NCBI GenBank assembly: GCA_947501115.1
Contig: CANMVX010000030.1
Span: 1-45,412, forward strand
Direction: 5' to 3'
DNA length: 45,412 bases
Source of the DNA: Haliscomenobacteraceae bacterium
GTDB lineage: Bacteria > Bacteroidota > Bacteroidia > Chitinophagales > Saprospiraceae
A program made the translations under genes and the position numbers. The notes beneath the pieces were generated by a model that saw only the letters and a list, made by a program, of their open reading frames with translations, was not told the DNA's origin and searched no databases. This document shows, one piece after another, positions 9,400-16,761 of the stretch; within the stretch, counting starts at the first letter, position 1; each line of letters opens with the position of its first letter.

Positions 9400-9544
9400 G
9401 TTTTTTTGTTTAAAATCAAATAAAATAGATAATTACTACGACAAAATACTCGAAAGTATTAAACTACAATTTACAACACGAAACCTGAATAAAAAATTAT
9501 TTAGGTATATTGTGGGGAATAAAATAAATGCCTTTTACCAGATA

Positions 9545-10594
9545 ATGAGACTTGACCATTTCTTATGTATTGGGTTGCTTTCTATCGCCCTTATAGGTTG
9601 TAAACCAACCTTCGGTAAAGAGGGGGACCTGCCTGCAATATCATTTTTTTATTGGAAATCAACCTTTAATGTTAAGGATGTATCGAGTCGTTGGTTAGAT
9701 TCAATTCCTGTAAATAAGCTATATATCCGATTTTTTGATGTTGATGTCGATGTTGACCAAAATCCCATTCCTGTGGCGCCTTTAACGGGACTACCTGAAA
9801 AATTACCCTATTCCCTGACCCCCGTCCTATTTATTACCAATGAAACTTTTTTAAAAGTAAAAGAGGAGAAAGAATTAGTTGATTTAGCGGATAAATTGGT
9901 TGGTAAATTATTGCAAATGTCTCAGCCACATAAGATTAGGGAATGGTTGATAGATTGTGACTGGAGTCCCAAAACAAGGATTCCTTTTTTTAATTTTTGT
10001 CGTATTCTAAATGAAAAAGCACGCAATAATCATATCGAATTAATGGCAACCATTCGGTTAGATCAGTATAAAAATGTTGAATCAACCGGCGTCCCACCCA
10101 TTAAGCGCGGGCTGTTAATGGCTTATAACATGGGAGCATTGGCAAATTGGGAGACAAGTAATAGTATTTTAAATGAAAAAGATGCAGCTGTTTATCTGGA
10201 AAATCCTAAACGATATCCCTTGCCGCTCACTTTGGGGCTTCCTTTTTATCAATGGGGCGTCGTTTTCAGGGATTCAACTTTCACGGGGTTAATAAATGGT
10301 TTGGATTCATCGGATCTGGCAGATTCCATTCGTTTTAAAAAAACAGGGGAGAACACATTTGAGATATCTGAAAATACTTTCCTACAGGGTTTTTATTTGT
10401 ACGAAAAGGATAAAATCAGAATAGAAAAAGTAGGGAAAAATGAAATTTCAAGCATAATTCATCTGCTGAAAAAATGGAAAACAATAAATGATAACAAAGA
10501 AATAGTCTTTTTTCATTTGGATGAAAGGATAATGGATAGCGTAAACGGTTCCTTTTTCAAGCATTTTAGTCAAAAAGTCAGCACCATAAAATAA
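9545..10594 (+). CDS. Hypothetical lipoprotein
   Basis: The frame is open from 9398, but the ATG at 9545 gives a clean lipoprotein signal: MRLDHFLCIGLLSIALIGC, with lipobox L-I-G-C and Cys19 as the lipidation site. That start is therefore chosen (349 residues). No family is recognised with confidence. The body contains WLIDCDWSPKTR, a run of predicted beta/alpha alternation (LMATIRLDQY, LLMAYNMG, LTLGLPFYQWG) and acidic residues at strand ends, which suggests a TIM-barrel of the DUF3142 or glycosidase-like kind; that is inference. It is divergent from the S9 peptidase. A 20-bp hairpin begins within the stop codon. Confidence 0.75.
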   Translation: MRLDHFLCIGLLSIALIGCKPTFGKEGDLPAISFFYWKSTFNVKDVSSRWLDSIPVNKLYIRFFDVDVDVDQNPIPVAPLTGLPEKLPYSLTPVLFITNETFLKVKEEKELVDLADKLVGKLLQMSQPHKIREWLIDCDWSPKTRIPFFNFCRILNEKARNNHIELMATIRLDQYKNVESTGVPPIKRGLLMAYNMGALANWETSNSILNEKDAAVYLENPKRYPLPLTLGLPFYQWGVVFRDSTFTGLINGLDSSDLADSIRFKKTGENTFEISENTFLQGFYLYEKDKIRIEKVGKNEISSIIHLLKKWKTINDNKEIVFFHLDERIMDSVNGSFFKHFSQKVSTIK

Positions 10595-10651
10595 AAACAA
10601 GTCAAAATGACAGGTTAAAATAATTATACATGTCATTTTGACTTGTTTTTT
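10593..10651 (+). terminator. Strong 20-bp hairpin terminator
   Basis: aaaaacaagtcaaaatgaca (10593-10612) pairs exactly with 10631-10650, leaving an 18-base loop. The arm ends are A-rich and T-rich, so it works as an A/T-flanked intrinsic terminator after the lipoprotein gene. It insulates the hsp20 promoter downstream. Confidence 0.8.
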
Positions 10652-10653
10652 GC

Positions 10654-10689
10654 TTTGGAATAAAAAGTGCAAAGGGGTTATTATCTTTT
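10654..10689 (+). promoter_or_regulatory. Possible Bacteroidota promoter of hsp20
   Basis: TTTG (10654-10657) lies 24 bases before TATCTTTT (10682-10689), near-consensus for the -33 and -7 boxes. The spacing is a little longer than usual. No CIRCE or other heat-shock operator was seen. Confidence 0.35.
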
Positions 10690-10709
10690 AAAAACAAATA
10701 AATAATACC

Positions 10710-11150
10710 ATGACAGTTTTAAGTAAGCGTTTAGATCCATTTTTCTCTTTAGCTAATCCATTTTTAGCAGAAGAAATTTTCCAGCCAGTTTTTCGCTCTA
10801 CGCCATCGAAGAGATTTTTACCAGCAGCTAATATCATTGAAGAAAAGGAAAAATTCCTTGTTCAATTGGCTGTTCCCGGACTAAAAAAGGAAGACTTTAA
10901 GATTGAATTGAAGGAAAAGTTGATGACCATTTCGGTGGATAAGACTGCGGAAAAGGGCCAGGATGAAGTTCAGCCAAGCTACACTTTAAAGGAATTTGGT
11001 TTCACGTCCTTCAAGCGTTCTTTCACTTTGCCTGAAACCATTGAACTGGAGGCCATTACTGCTCAATACGAGCAAGGTATTCTACAGTTGGATATTCCTA
11101 AAAAGGATTCAGCCAAGATAAATACCCACAGGTTAATTGAGATAAACTAA
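10710..11150 (+). CDS. Hsp20/alpha-crystallin family small heat-shock protein
   Basis: ATP-independent holdase chaperone of the cytoplasm. The 146-residue protein has a short N-terminal arm and then the alpha-crystallin domain from about residue 38: ANIIEEKEKFLVQLAVPGL, KEDFKIELKEKLMTIS, the YTLKEFGFTSFKRSFTLP strand pair, and EQGILQLDIPKKD. The last contains the G-x-L motif, followed by a short C-terminal tail. Its length and order are typical of bacterial IbpA-like proteins. It is monocistronic, between a hairpin terminator upstream and another downstream. Confidence 0.94.
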   Translation: MTVLSKRLDPFFSLANPFLAEEIFQPVFRSTPSKRFLPAANIIEEKEKFLVQLAVPGLKKEDFKIELKEKLMTISVDKTAEKGQDEVQPSYTLKEFGFTSFKRSFTLPETIELEAITAQYEQGILQLDIPKKDSAKINTHRLIEIN

Positions 11151-11172
11151 TTTTGGGACATACCGTATTTGT

Positions 11173-11206
11173 AGAGGCCGTCTAAATAGATAGCCTCTTT
11201 TTTTTT
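11173..11206 (+). terminator. Rho-independent terminator after hsp20
   Basis: agaggc (11173-11178) pairs with gcctct (11193-11198), with partial further pairing inside, and is directly followed by nine T residues. It lies about 22 bases after the hsp20 stop. Confidence 0.75.
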
Positions 11207-11219
11207 GTGTTATATATAG

Positions 11220-11777
11220 GCTAATTTGCCTTTTCTATAGGTTTTGAATCACGGATTTTTAGGATTATAGGATTTCACGGATTTGTAGAGATGTGATGCT
11301 TCGCGTCTTCTCCACGATAGGTTTTGATTTAATATTTATCCCTAACGCTCGGTTCTGAATCAGGATTTACAGGATTTTGAGGATTATAGAGAACGTCTTC
11401 GTTTTGGGTATAGTGGTTATTTGTAGAGGATTACTTTTTACACTTCTTTTCGCCGATGCGTAACGCATCGGCGAAAAGCCGGGAAATGATGACACCGTTT
11501 AATAATAATCTTCCCATGCCATCCAACGACGTTATAGTTAATCCTGTACATCCTGTACATCCTGATTCAAAACTAGTGGCTGCCGCGCGTATCATTTCCA
11601 CCGACGACTGGGTGTTTATTCGTAAATGGATTATTTCGTATAAACTTACAAGGGGCATAGCCCCGCCATCTTCGTAACACTCAAGCGTCAGGTCACTGTG
11701 ACCCAACCTAACTGCATCGTCCTAGCCAACAAACCCTGCATCACCCAGGAGGGGCATAGCCCCGTCCTCTTCGTTAC
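11220..11777. repeat. Composite intergenic repeat, copy A
   Basis: This 560-base non-coding block is built from modules shared with three other places in the window. They are: 'gaatcacggatttttaggat' and 'gaatcaggatttacagga' segments (11245-11385); a hairpin module around gatgcttcgcgtcttctcc; the palindrome 11446-11478; a cctgtacatcctgattcaaaa module (~11543-11572); and two direct copies of aggggcatagccccg...cttcgt.ac (11651-11678 and 11750-11777). The second of these runs up to the GH1 stop codon. The reverse complement of most of it recurs in copy B downstream of the gamma-glutamyltransferase gene. No credible gene was found inside. Confidence 0.85.
11446..11478. repeat. Near-perfect palindrome in repeat copy A
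   Basis: cttttcgccgatgcg (11446-11460) and its exact reverse complement (11464-11478) are separated by taa, giving a 15-bp stem. Related palindromes occur in copies C (22203-22234) and D (24189-24222). Confidence 0.9.
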
Positions 11778-13085
11778 TTAAAATCCATTATTTTCAATCA
11801 CTTCCTTGTACCACCAGCCACTTTTTTTCAAGGTTCTTTCCATTGAAATGGGATTCACAGAGATTAATCCGAATTTTTTGGAATAAGCATGTTGCCATTC
11901 ATAATTATCGGTCAGGCTCCAGGCCATATATCCCTTCACAGGCACTCCTTCCGACATAGCCTTATGAATTTCAGTTAAATGACTTTTATAATAATCAATC
12001 CGGAACGATTCTTCTGTCGTGGCAGTGCCATTTTCAGTGACGATAATAGGTTTATTTGTTATTTTAAATAGCTGATGTAGAATGGCATAGATCCCTTTAG
12101 GATAAACGACCCAGCCCATGTCTGTTATCACATCTCCTTTTTTGAAAGGTACCGGTCCTGTATTTTTCAAATAGAGCGTCGTATAGTAATTTAATCCAGT
12201 GAAATCGAGGGTCCCTTTAATTTCTGGTGCGGCAGCTCCCCAACCAAGGGGAAATGACCATCGTCCATTGACAACGGCTTCAAAGAAAATCCTGTTTGCC
12301 CATTTGTCAGACAAATAACTTAAGAATTGTTGCCATTTGTTCTTTGCATTGAACGGTTGAAAGTGCATATAGGCAAAAGCGACGCCAACGGGCGCTTGCT
12401 TATCGTGTTTTTTAATCACATGATACGCGGCAGCATGCATTTCAATCATCAGCCGATAAACTCTCAGGTATTGGAAAATATTTTTTTTATAAGGGGGAAA
12501 CATACCTATCAAATAGGATGCAGAAGGAACTATGTTGGGCTCATTAATCGGTAGCCAATAATCGACCTCATCCGCAAGATAGGGAACGACAACTTCCAGA
12601 TATTGTTGAAATTGCTTTAGAAAATATTCTCTGTTAAGGAAGCCTCCTTTTTGCAGTATCCAGAACGGGATGGTAAAATGGTGAAGACAAACCATGGTTT
12701 TTATACCCCGTTGGTGAAGGCTGACCAATTGTTTTTTATAAATGGCTAATGCTTCTTCATCGGGTTTGTCAGGGGTTGGAAAAATGCGGGACCATTCTAT
12801 GGAAAGACGATGAATTTTTACGCCCATTTTTTGTGCTAAATCGTAATCTTGTTCATAATTTTGCCATTGCATGGTTGCCTTACCACACATTCCAGCTAAC
12901 TTTCGCTTATTTTCTGGTTTTTTAGCCTCTATTTGCTCGTAATGGTACCAATCGTTATTGATATTATTACCTTCTGTCTGATAGGCCGAAGCGGCGGTAC
13001 CCCATAAAAATTCAGATGGAAATTTATGCATAGATTGCGTTATATGTGGTAAAATACTAAGTAAAATAAGAGATAGCCATTTCAT
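11778..13085 (-). CDS. Secreted glycoside hydrolase family 1 (beta-glucosidase-like)
   Basis: Retaining beta-glycosidase with the (beta/alpha)8 fold. A short hydrophobic leader (MKWLSLILLSILPHITQS) precedes the GH1 opening FPSEFLWGTAASAYQTEG. The catalytic residues are visible: acid/base Glu182 in LPINEPN and nucleophile Glu351 in IIVTENGTAT. W-S-L-T-D-N-Y-E-W and FGLISVN near the end are the family's C-terminal markers. At 435 residues it is close to a minimal GH1. The leader suggests a periplasmic or secreted enzyme acting on oligosaccharides, though most GH1 enzymes are cytoplasmic. It is divergent from the gamma-glutamyltransferase gene, and its stop codon abuts repeat copy A. Confidence 0.92.
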   Translation of the reverse strand: MKWLSLILLSILPHITQSMHKFPSEFLWGTAASAYQTEGNNINNDWYHYEQIEAKKPENKRKLAGMCGKATMQWQNYEQDYDLAQKMGVKIHRLSIEWSRIFPTPDKPDEEALAIYKKQLVSLHQRGIKTMVCLHHFTIPFWILQKGGFLNREYFLKQFQQYLEVVVPYLADEVDYWLPINEPNIVPSASYLIGMFPPYKKNIFQYLRVYRLMIEMHAAAYHVIKKHDKQAPVGVAFAYMHFQPFNAKNKWQQFLSYLSDKWANRIFFEAVVNGRWSFPLGWGAAAPEIKGTLDFTGLNYYTTLYLKNTGPVPFKKGDVITDMGWVVYPKGIYAILHQLFKITNKPIIVTENGTATTEESFRIDYYKSHLTEIHKAMSEGVPVKGYMAWSLTDNYEWQHAYSKKFGLISVNPISMERTLKKSGWWYKEVIENNGF

Positions 13086-13179
13086 TCAAAAAATTGGTTA
13101 CGCTAGTAAATAAATAAAAGTACATTAGATTTTTCCTAATTTAGGTATTTTTAGCATACATTAGAGAAGTAATTTTAAA

Positions 13180-14904
13180 ATGATGATGACGAAAATTAAT
13201 TTTAGCCTTTGGATAATTAGCGTAGTCCTTGCTGTTCCTTTAAATACGCTGAGTGGTCAACATGGTCGTATGCCCGCCCCAGCAAAAGAGGGAATGGTGG
13301 TAAGCAGTCATTATCTGGCTTCGCAATCTGGTATGCAAGTGCTTAAAAATGGAGGAAATGCCGTTGATGCTGCCATCGCTACGGCTTTTGCATTGGCAGT
13401 AACGCTTCCTTCTGCCGGTAACATCGGCGGTGGAGGATTTTTGGTATATCACGGTGTTGATGGTACTTCCACTACCTTTAATTTTCGCGAAAAAGCGCCT
13501 CAGGCGGCTTCCGAAAGAATGTATCTCGATGCAAATGGTCAGATTAAAGATAATTCAAATCATGAAGGCCCTCTTTCTGTTGGTGTACCCGGCACAGTGG
13601 CTGGCTTATGGATGGCGCATGGAAAACTGGGATCTAAACCTTGGGCCGATTTGGTAAAACCTTCTGTTGAACTGGCAGAAAAGGGTTTTCCTTCCACCTG
13701 GGACATGCAAGATATTCTAAGCTATTTTCAAAAACAAAAACAGCCTGTATTTGCCGCAGCCAAAAAGGCTTTTCTTAAAAATGGTACAGACTTATATACC
13801 CCAGGCGAGCTTTGGAAACAACCTGATTTGGCAGCATCTCTGAAACGAATTCAAATTCAAGGGAGGGACGGATTTTATAAAGGAGAAACCGCTGCTTTAC
13901 TGGAGGCTTATATGAAAAAACATGGTGGTATCATAACAGCCAAAGATCTTGCTAATTATGAAGCAGAGGAACTAAAACCAATTATAGGAAATTACAGAGG
14001 TTTCGATATTATCGGTATGCCTCCCCCCAGCTCAGGTGGCGTGGCTATTATGGAAATGCTGAATATACTGGAAAAATATGACCTGCGGAAAATGGGTCCT
14101 AATAGTGCAGAATATCTGCATGTTCTTACGGAAGTGATGCGCAGAGCATTTGCCGATAGAGCGCAATATATAGGTGATCCAAATTTTAATAAGGATATGC
14201 CCATAGAAAAATTAATCAGCAAGGATTATGCTGAATTATTGGCCGCTTCCATTCAAATGGATAAGGCATCAAAAAGTGATAGCGCTGCTTTTGGGTCTCT
14301 TTATTTGCCTAAGGAAAGTGATGAAACTACCCATTTTTCAGTAGTAGATGCCTGGGGAAATGCGGTTTCTGTTACCTATACATTAGAATATAGTTATGGG
14401 TCAAGATTAATGGCCGATGGCACCGGTTTTCTTTTGAATAATGAAATGGGCGATTTTAATCCCGTTCCTGGCGTAACTAACAGAAAAGGTCAGGTCGGTA
14501 CTTCCCCCAATTTGGTGGCACCTCATAAAAGAATGCTTTCAAGTATGACGCCTACTATTGTTGCATTGGACGGTAAACCTGTTTTAGTGATTGGTTCTCC
14601 GGGAGGTCGGACTATTATTAACACTGTTTTACAGGTTATTTTAAATGTAATTGATCATAGTATGAATATGGGTGAGGCAATCGAAACGCCCCGTATTCAT
14701 CATCAATGGTTACCCGACCAAACGTCAATGGAAGGTTGGGGATTTTCACCGGACACTAAAAAACTATATGAGGCCATGGGCCATCCATCGGTTTCAAGAG
14801 GCAAACAAGGGCAAGCCATGGGCATTTATATAGATCCCACTACAAAAATAAGGTATGGTGCAGCCGATTCTCGCAGCTTTGATGGCGGCGTGGCAGGGTA
14901 TTAA
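13180..14904 (+). CDS. ggt: Gamma-glutamyltransferase
   Basis: Periplasmic Ntn-hydrolase that cleaves gamma-glutamyl bonds of glutathione and related peptides; it is made as a precursor that self-cleaves into two subunits. A signal peptide (residues ~1-27) precedes GMVVSSHYLASQSGMQVLKN and NGGNAVDAAIATAFAL. The autoprocessing nucleophile is Thr383 in DETTHFSVVDAWGNAVSVTY, so the predicted small subunit is residues 383-574. Downstream, LLNNEMGDF, SSMTPTIV and GSPGGRTIIN are substrate-binding segments. The length of 574 matches the family (E. coli 580). Three successive ATG codons (13180, 13183, 13186) make the exact start uncertain. Confidence 0.95.
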   Translation: MMMTKINFSLWIISVVLAVPLNTLSGQHGRMPAPAKEGMVVSSHYLASQSGMQVLKNGGNAVDAAIATAFALAVTLPSAGNIGGGGFLVYHGVDGTSTTFNFREKAPQAASERMYLDANGQIKDNSNHEGPLSVGVPGTVAGLWMAHGKLGSKPWADLVKPSVELAEKGFPSTWDMQDILSYFQKQKQPVFAAAKKAFLKNGTDLYTPGELWKQPDLAASLKRIQIQGRDGFYKGETAALLEAYMKKHGGIITAKDLANYEAEELKPIIGNYRGFDIIGMPPPSSGGVAIMEMLNILEKYDLRKMGPNSAEYLHVLTEVMRRAFADRAQYIGDPNFNKDMPIEKLISKDYAELLAASIQMDKASKSDSAAFGSLYLPKESDETTHFSVVDAWGNAVSVTYTLEYSYGSRLMADGTGFLLNNEMGDFNPVPGVTNRKGQVGTSPNLVAPHKRMLSSMTPTIVALDGKPVLVIGSPGGRTIINTVLQVILNVIDHSMNMGEAIETPRIHHQWLPDQTSMEGWGFSPDTKKLYEAMGHPSVSRGKQGQAMGIYIDPTTKIRYGAADSRSFDGGVAGY

Positions 14905-14949
14905 AATGAGGAGATGTGACTTGTTCTAAATGATGACCCGACGATAGAG

Positions 14950-15415
14950 AGTTATGAAGATAGCGGGGCTATGCCCCTATGAGTTTATACGAAAGAATAA
15001 ATTATCGAATAAACATTATGTTTGATACGAATACGTTCTCTGTAATCCTCAAAATCCTGTAAATCCTGATTCAGAACCAAATGTTAGGGGTAAATATTAA
15101 ATCGAAACCTATCGTGGAGAAGACGCGAAGCATCGCGTCTCTACTAAACCGTGAAATCCTGTAAATCCGTAAAATCCGTGATTCAGAACGCCACGACAGC
15201 ATGCATATACAAATAACCACTATACCCAAAACAAAGACGGTCTATGTAATCCTCAAAATCCTGTAAATCCTGATTCAAAACCAAATGTTAGGGGTAAATA
15301 TTAAATCAAAACCTATCGTGGAGAAGACGCGAAGCATCGCGTCTCTACGAATCCATGAAATCCCGTAATCCTCAAAATCCGTGATTCAAAACCGAGCGTT
15401 AGGGGTAAATATCCA
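14950..15415. repeat. Composite intergenic repeat, copy B (inverted relative to A)
   Basis: This non-coding block follows the gamma-glutamyltransferase gene. It begins gttatgaagatagcggggct (14951-14970), the reverse complement of the gene-proximal module of copy A, and includes the palindrome ggggctatgcccc (14965-14977). It then holds two tandem units with a 204-base period (15041 and 15245). Each reads tgtaatcctcaaaatcctg, then ttaggggtaaatattaaatc, then cctatcgtggagaagacgcg and a hairpin agacgcga/tcgcgtct. The module order mirrors copy A, so the two copies enclose 11.78-14.90 kb as inverted repeats. No gene was found between 14905 and 15553. Confidence 0.85.
15041..15350. repeat. Two tandem ~104-base near-identical units, period 204
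   Basis: The ~104 bases from 15041 recur at 15245 with about two substitutions (cagaacc/caaaacc and tcgaaa/tcaaaa). The spacer between them is unrelated in sequence to the unit but carries the aaataaccactatacccaaa module found inverted in copy A. Confidence 0.85.
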
Positions 15416-15490
15416 TGGGCATAGTCTTAGAAAATCATCCATTTTTTTTCCTTTGCCATCACAAAGGCACTATTTCCCCAATGTATAGAG

Positions 15491-15528
15491 TAGAAAAAAA
15501 AGAGGCTACCTTTTTAGGCAGCCCTCTT
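15491..15528 (-). terminator. Terminator of the 15554 lipoprotein gene (minus strand)
   Basis: The arms agagg.ctacct (from 15501) and aggcag.cctct (to 15527) form a slightly bulged stem. On the minus strand it is followed by a run of eight T (from aaaaaaaa just before 15501). It lies about 25 bases after the stop codon. Confidence 0.72.
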
Positions 15529-15553
15529 AATTATTTTTGAAATGAACAACTTA

Positions 15554-15991
15554 TCAGATAAGAGGTATAATCAAGTGCTGACTAAAAGTTTTACTGCTTG
15601 CCAATCCTTTGTAAATAACTAAAGCATCTCCCTCTTGAATAGTATAATAAATAACATTTTCTTGTGCTGATTCTACCTTACAAGCAGCTAAAGCCGCAGC
15701 TGGTATGTTTTGGTTTGTAAAATCTTTTACTTCTATCTGATTACAAGATAAAACGGGACCCAGGCCATTGGCTGAATTATTGTGTTTCAAATAAAGCATT
15801 TTATCATTTCCCATGAACATGCTACAATCAAAATGGACATTTTTTAATGTTGTCTTTTGCGCTGTAACTTCTTTATTTTCTGTAGATGATTCCTCTTTTG
15901 TTGAAGCATCATTTTGACAGGAAGTGACTGAAAAAATACTGAAAAAAGAGAGCATAATAATATGCCCCTTGATTTTTTGCCTTGTTAACAT
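15554..15991 (-). CDS. Small hypothetical lipoprotein
   Basis: Start chosen at 15991, although the frame is open to 16081, because MLTRQKIKGHIIMLSFFSIF followed by SVTSC is a lipoprotein signal peptide with Cys25 as lipidation site; the 30 codons upstream look like promoter DNA. The mature protein (~120 residues) has a Ser/Thr/Glu-rich linker (~26-50) and a compact domain with three further cysteines (HFDCSMF, VLSCNQI, LAACKVE) and a beta-rich C-terminus. No family was recognised. It is divergent from the ABC-permease operon, so it could be co-regulated with it, but nothing in the sequence proves a link. Confidence 0.68.
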   Translation of the reverse strand: MLTRQKIKGHIIMLSFFSIFSVTSCQNDASTKEESSTENKEVTAQKTTLKNVHFDCSMFMGNDKMLYLKHNNSANGLGPVLSCNQIEVKDFTNQNIPAAALAACKVESAQENVIYYTIQEGDALVIYKGLASSKTFSQHLIIPLI

Positions 15992-16059
15992 TCGTTTATA
16001 ATTTATTTTACCATTAATTGGCAAAAATAAGAAAAAAGAAATATAATCCTTCATTGAGG

Positions 16060-16093
16060 TTTGTGTAACTTTGATATTCAAAATGTATCTTTG
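16060..16093 (+). promoter_or_regulatory. Bacteroidota-type promoter of the ABC / MoxR operon
   Basis: TTTG (16060-16063) and a perfect TAnnTTTG box (TATCTTTG, 16086-16093) lie 22 bases apart. The -7 box ends only five bases before the ATG at 16099, so the predicted transcript has almost no leader. Confidence 0.6.
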
Positions 16094-16098
16094 CCCTT

Positions 16099-16728
16099 AT
16101 GCTTAAATCAATAAATCTATCCTTTCAATATTCAGGATCTACCCCCATTCGGTTTCCTGATTTTACGGCAGAACAAGGTGACCAATGGTTAATTCTCGGT
16201 CCTTCTGGTTCGGGAAAAACTACTTTATTGCATCTTTTAGGTGGATTATTATCGCCAACCGAAGGTAATGTAACGTTAGGTGACTTTAATTATGCTACTA
16301 TTTCAGCCGCCAGATTAGATAAATTCAGAGGGGAAAACATAGGTATTGTTTTTCAGAAGGCCCATGCGGTTCAGTCTCTTTCCGTTATGGAAAATCTACT
16401 TTTGACACAGCAATTGGGTGGGAAATCTTTAGACAAAAAGAAGATAATGGATCTTTTGGAAAGATTACAAATAGCGCATAAGGCAAATCAAAAACCCAAT
16501 AGATTAAGTGCGGGGGAACAGCAAAGGGTAGCGATTGCCCGCGCTGTTGTTAATCAGCCCCGGTTGATTTTGGCAGACGAACCTACCTCGGCACTGGATG
16601 ACAAAAATAGTACTGAAGTGCAAAATTTACTTAAGGAATCGGCAGAGGCGGTAAAGGCGATTTTGCTTGTGGTTACGCATGATAACCGATTGACTTCTGC
16701 TTTTCATAAACAATTATTATTAAAATAG
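16099..16728 (+). CDS. ABC transporter ATP-binding protein (LolD/MacB type)
   Basis: ATPase subunit that powers the FtsX-type permease encoded next. Walker A is LILGPSGSGKTTLLHLLGG (~31-49), the Q-loop VFQKAHAVQSLSV, the signature RLSAGEQQRVAIARA (~135-149), Walker B LILADEPTSALDD and the H-switch VVTHDN. The length of 209 residues is on the short side for the LolD/MacB group but complete. The permease gene follows after 33 bases. Together with the next two genes it resembles the ATPase-permease-DUF3299 set of Zrg-type zinc systems described in Vibrio. That assignment rests on gene order and a histidine-rich loop rather than on detailed similarity. Confidence 0.92.
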   Translation: MLKSINLSFQYSGSTPIRFPDFTAEQGDQWLILGPSGSGKTTLLHLLGGLLSPTEGNVTLGDFNYATISAARLDKFRGENIGIVFQKAHAVQSLSVMENLLLTQQLGGKSLDKKKIMDLLERLQIAHKANQKPNRLSAGEQQRVAIARAVVNQPRLILADEPTSALDDKNSTEVQNLLKESAEAVKAILLVVTHDNRLTSAFHKQLLLK

Positions 16729-16761
16729 GGATTCTTGTAAGGAGAATTGAAAGAGTAGTCT

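Noticed and set aside
9398-9544. N-terminal extension of the lipoprotein gene from 9398
   Set aside because: The 49 added residues lack signal features and would bury the lipoprotein signal inside the protein. The extension also overlaps the promoter area of the divergent peptidase gene.
11431-11706. Open frames on both strands inside repeat copy A, and 24044-24280 in copy D
   Set aside because: They run through palindromes and repeat modules and differ between copies, with no protein family match.
14950-15415. Possible CRISPR array in the tandem hairpin repeats
   Set aside because: Only two long units at a 204-base period, no short regular spacers and no cas genes nearby.
16000-16081. N-terminal extension of the small lipoprotein from 16081
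   Set aside because: It would overlap the promoter region of the ABC operon and place the lipobox about 55 residues in.
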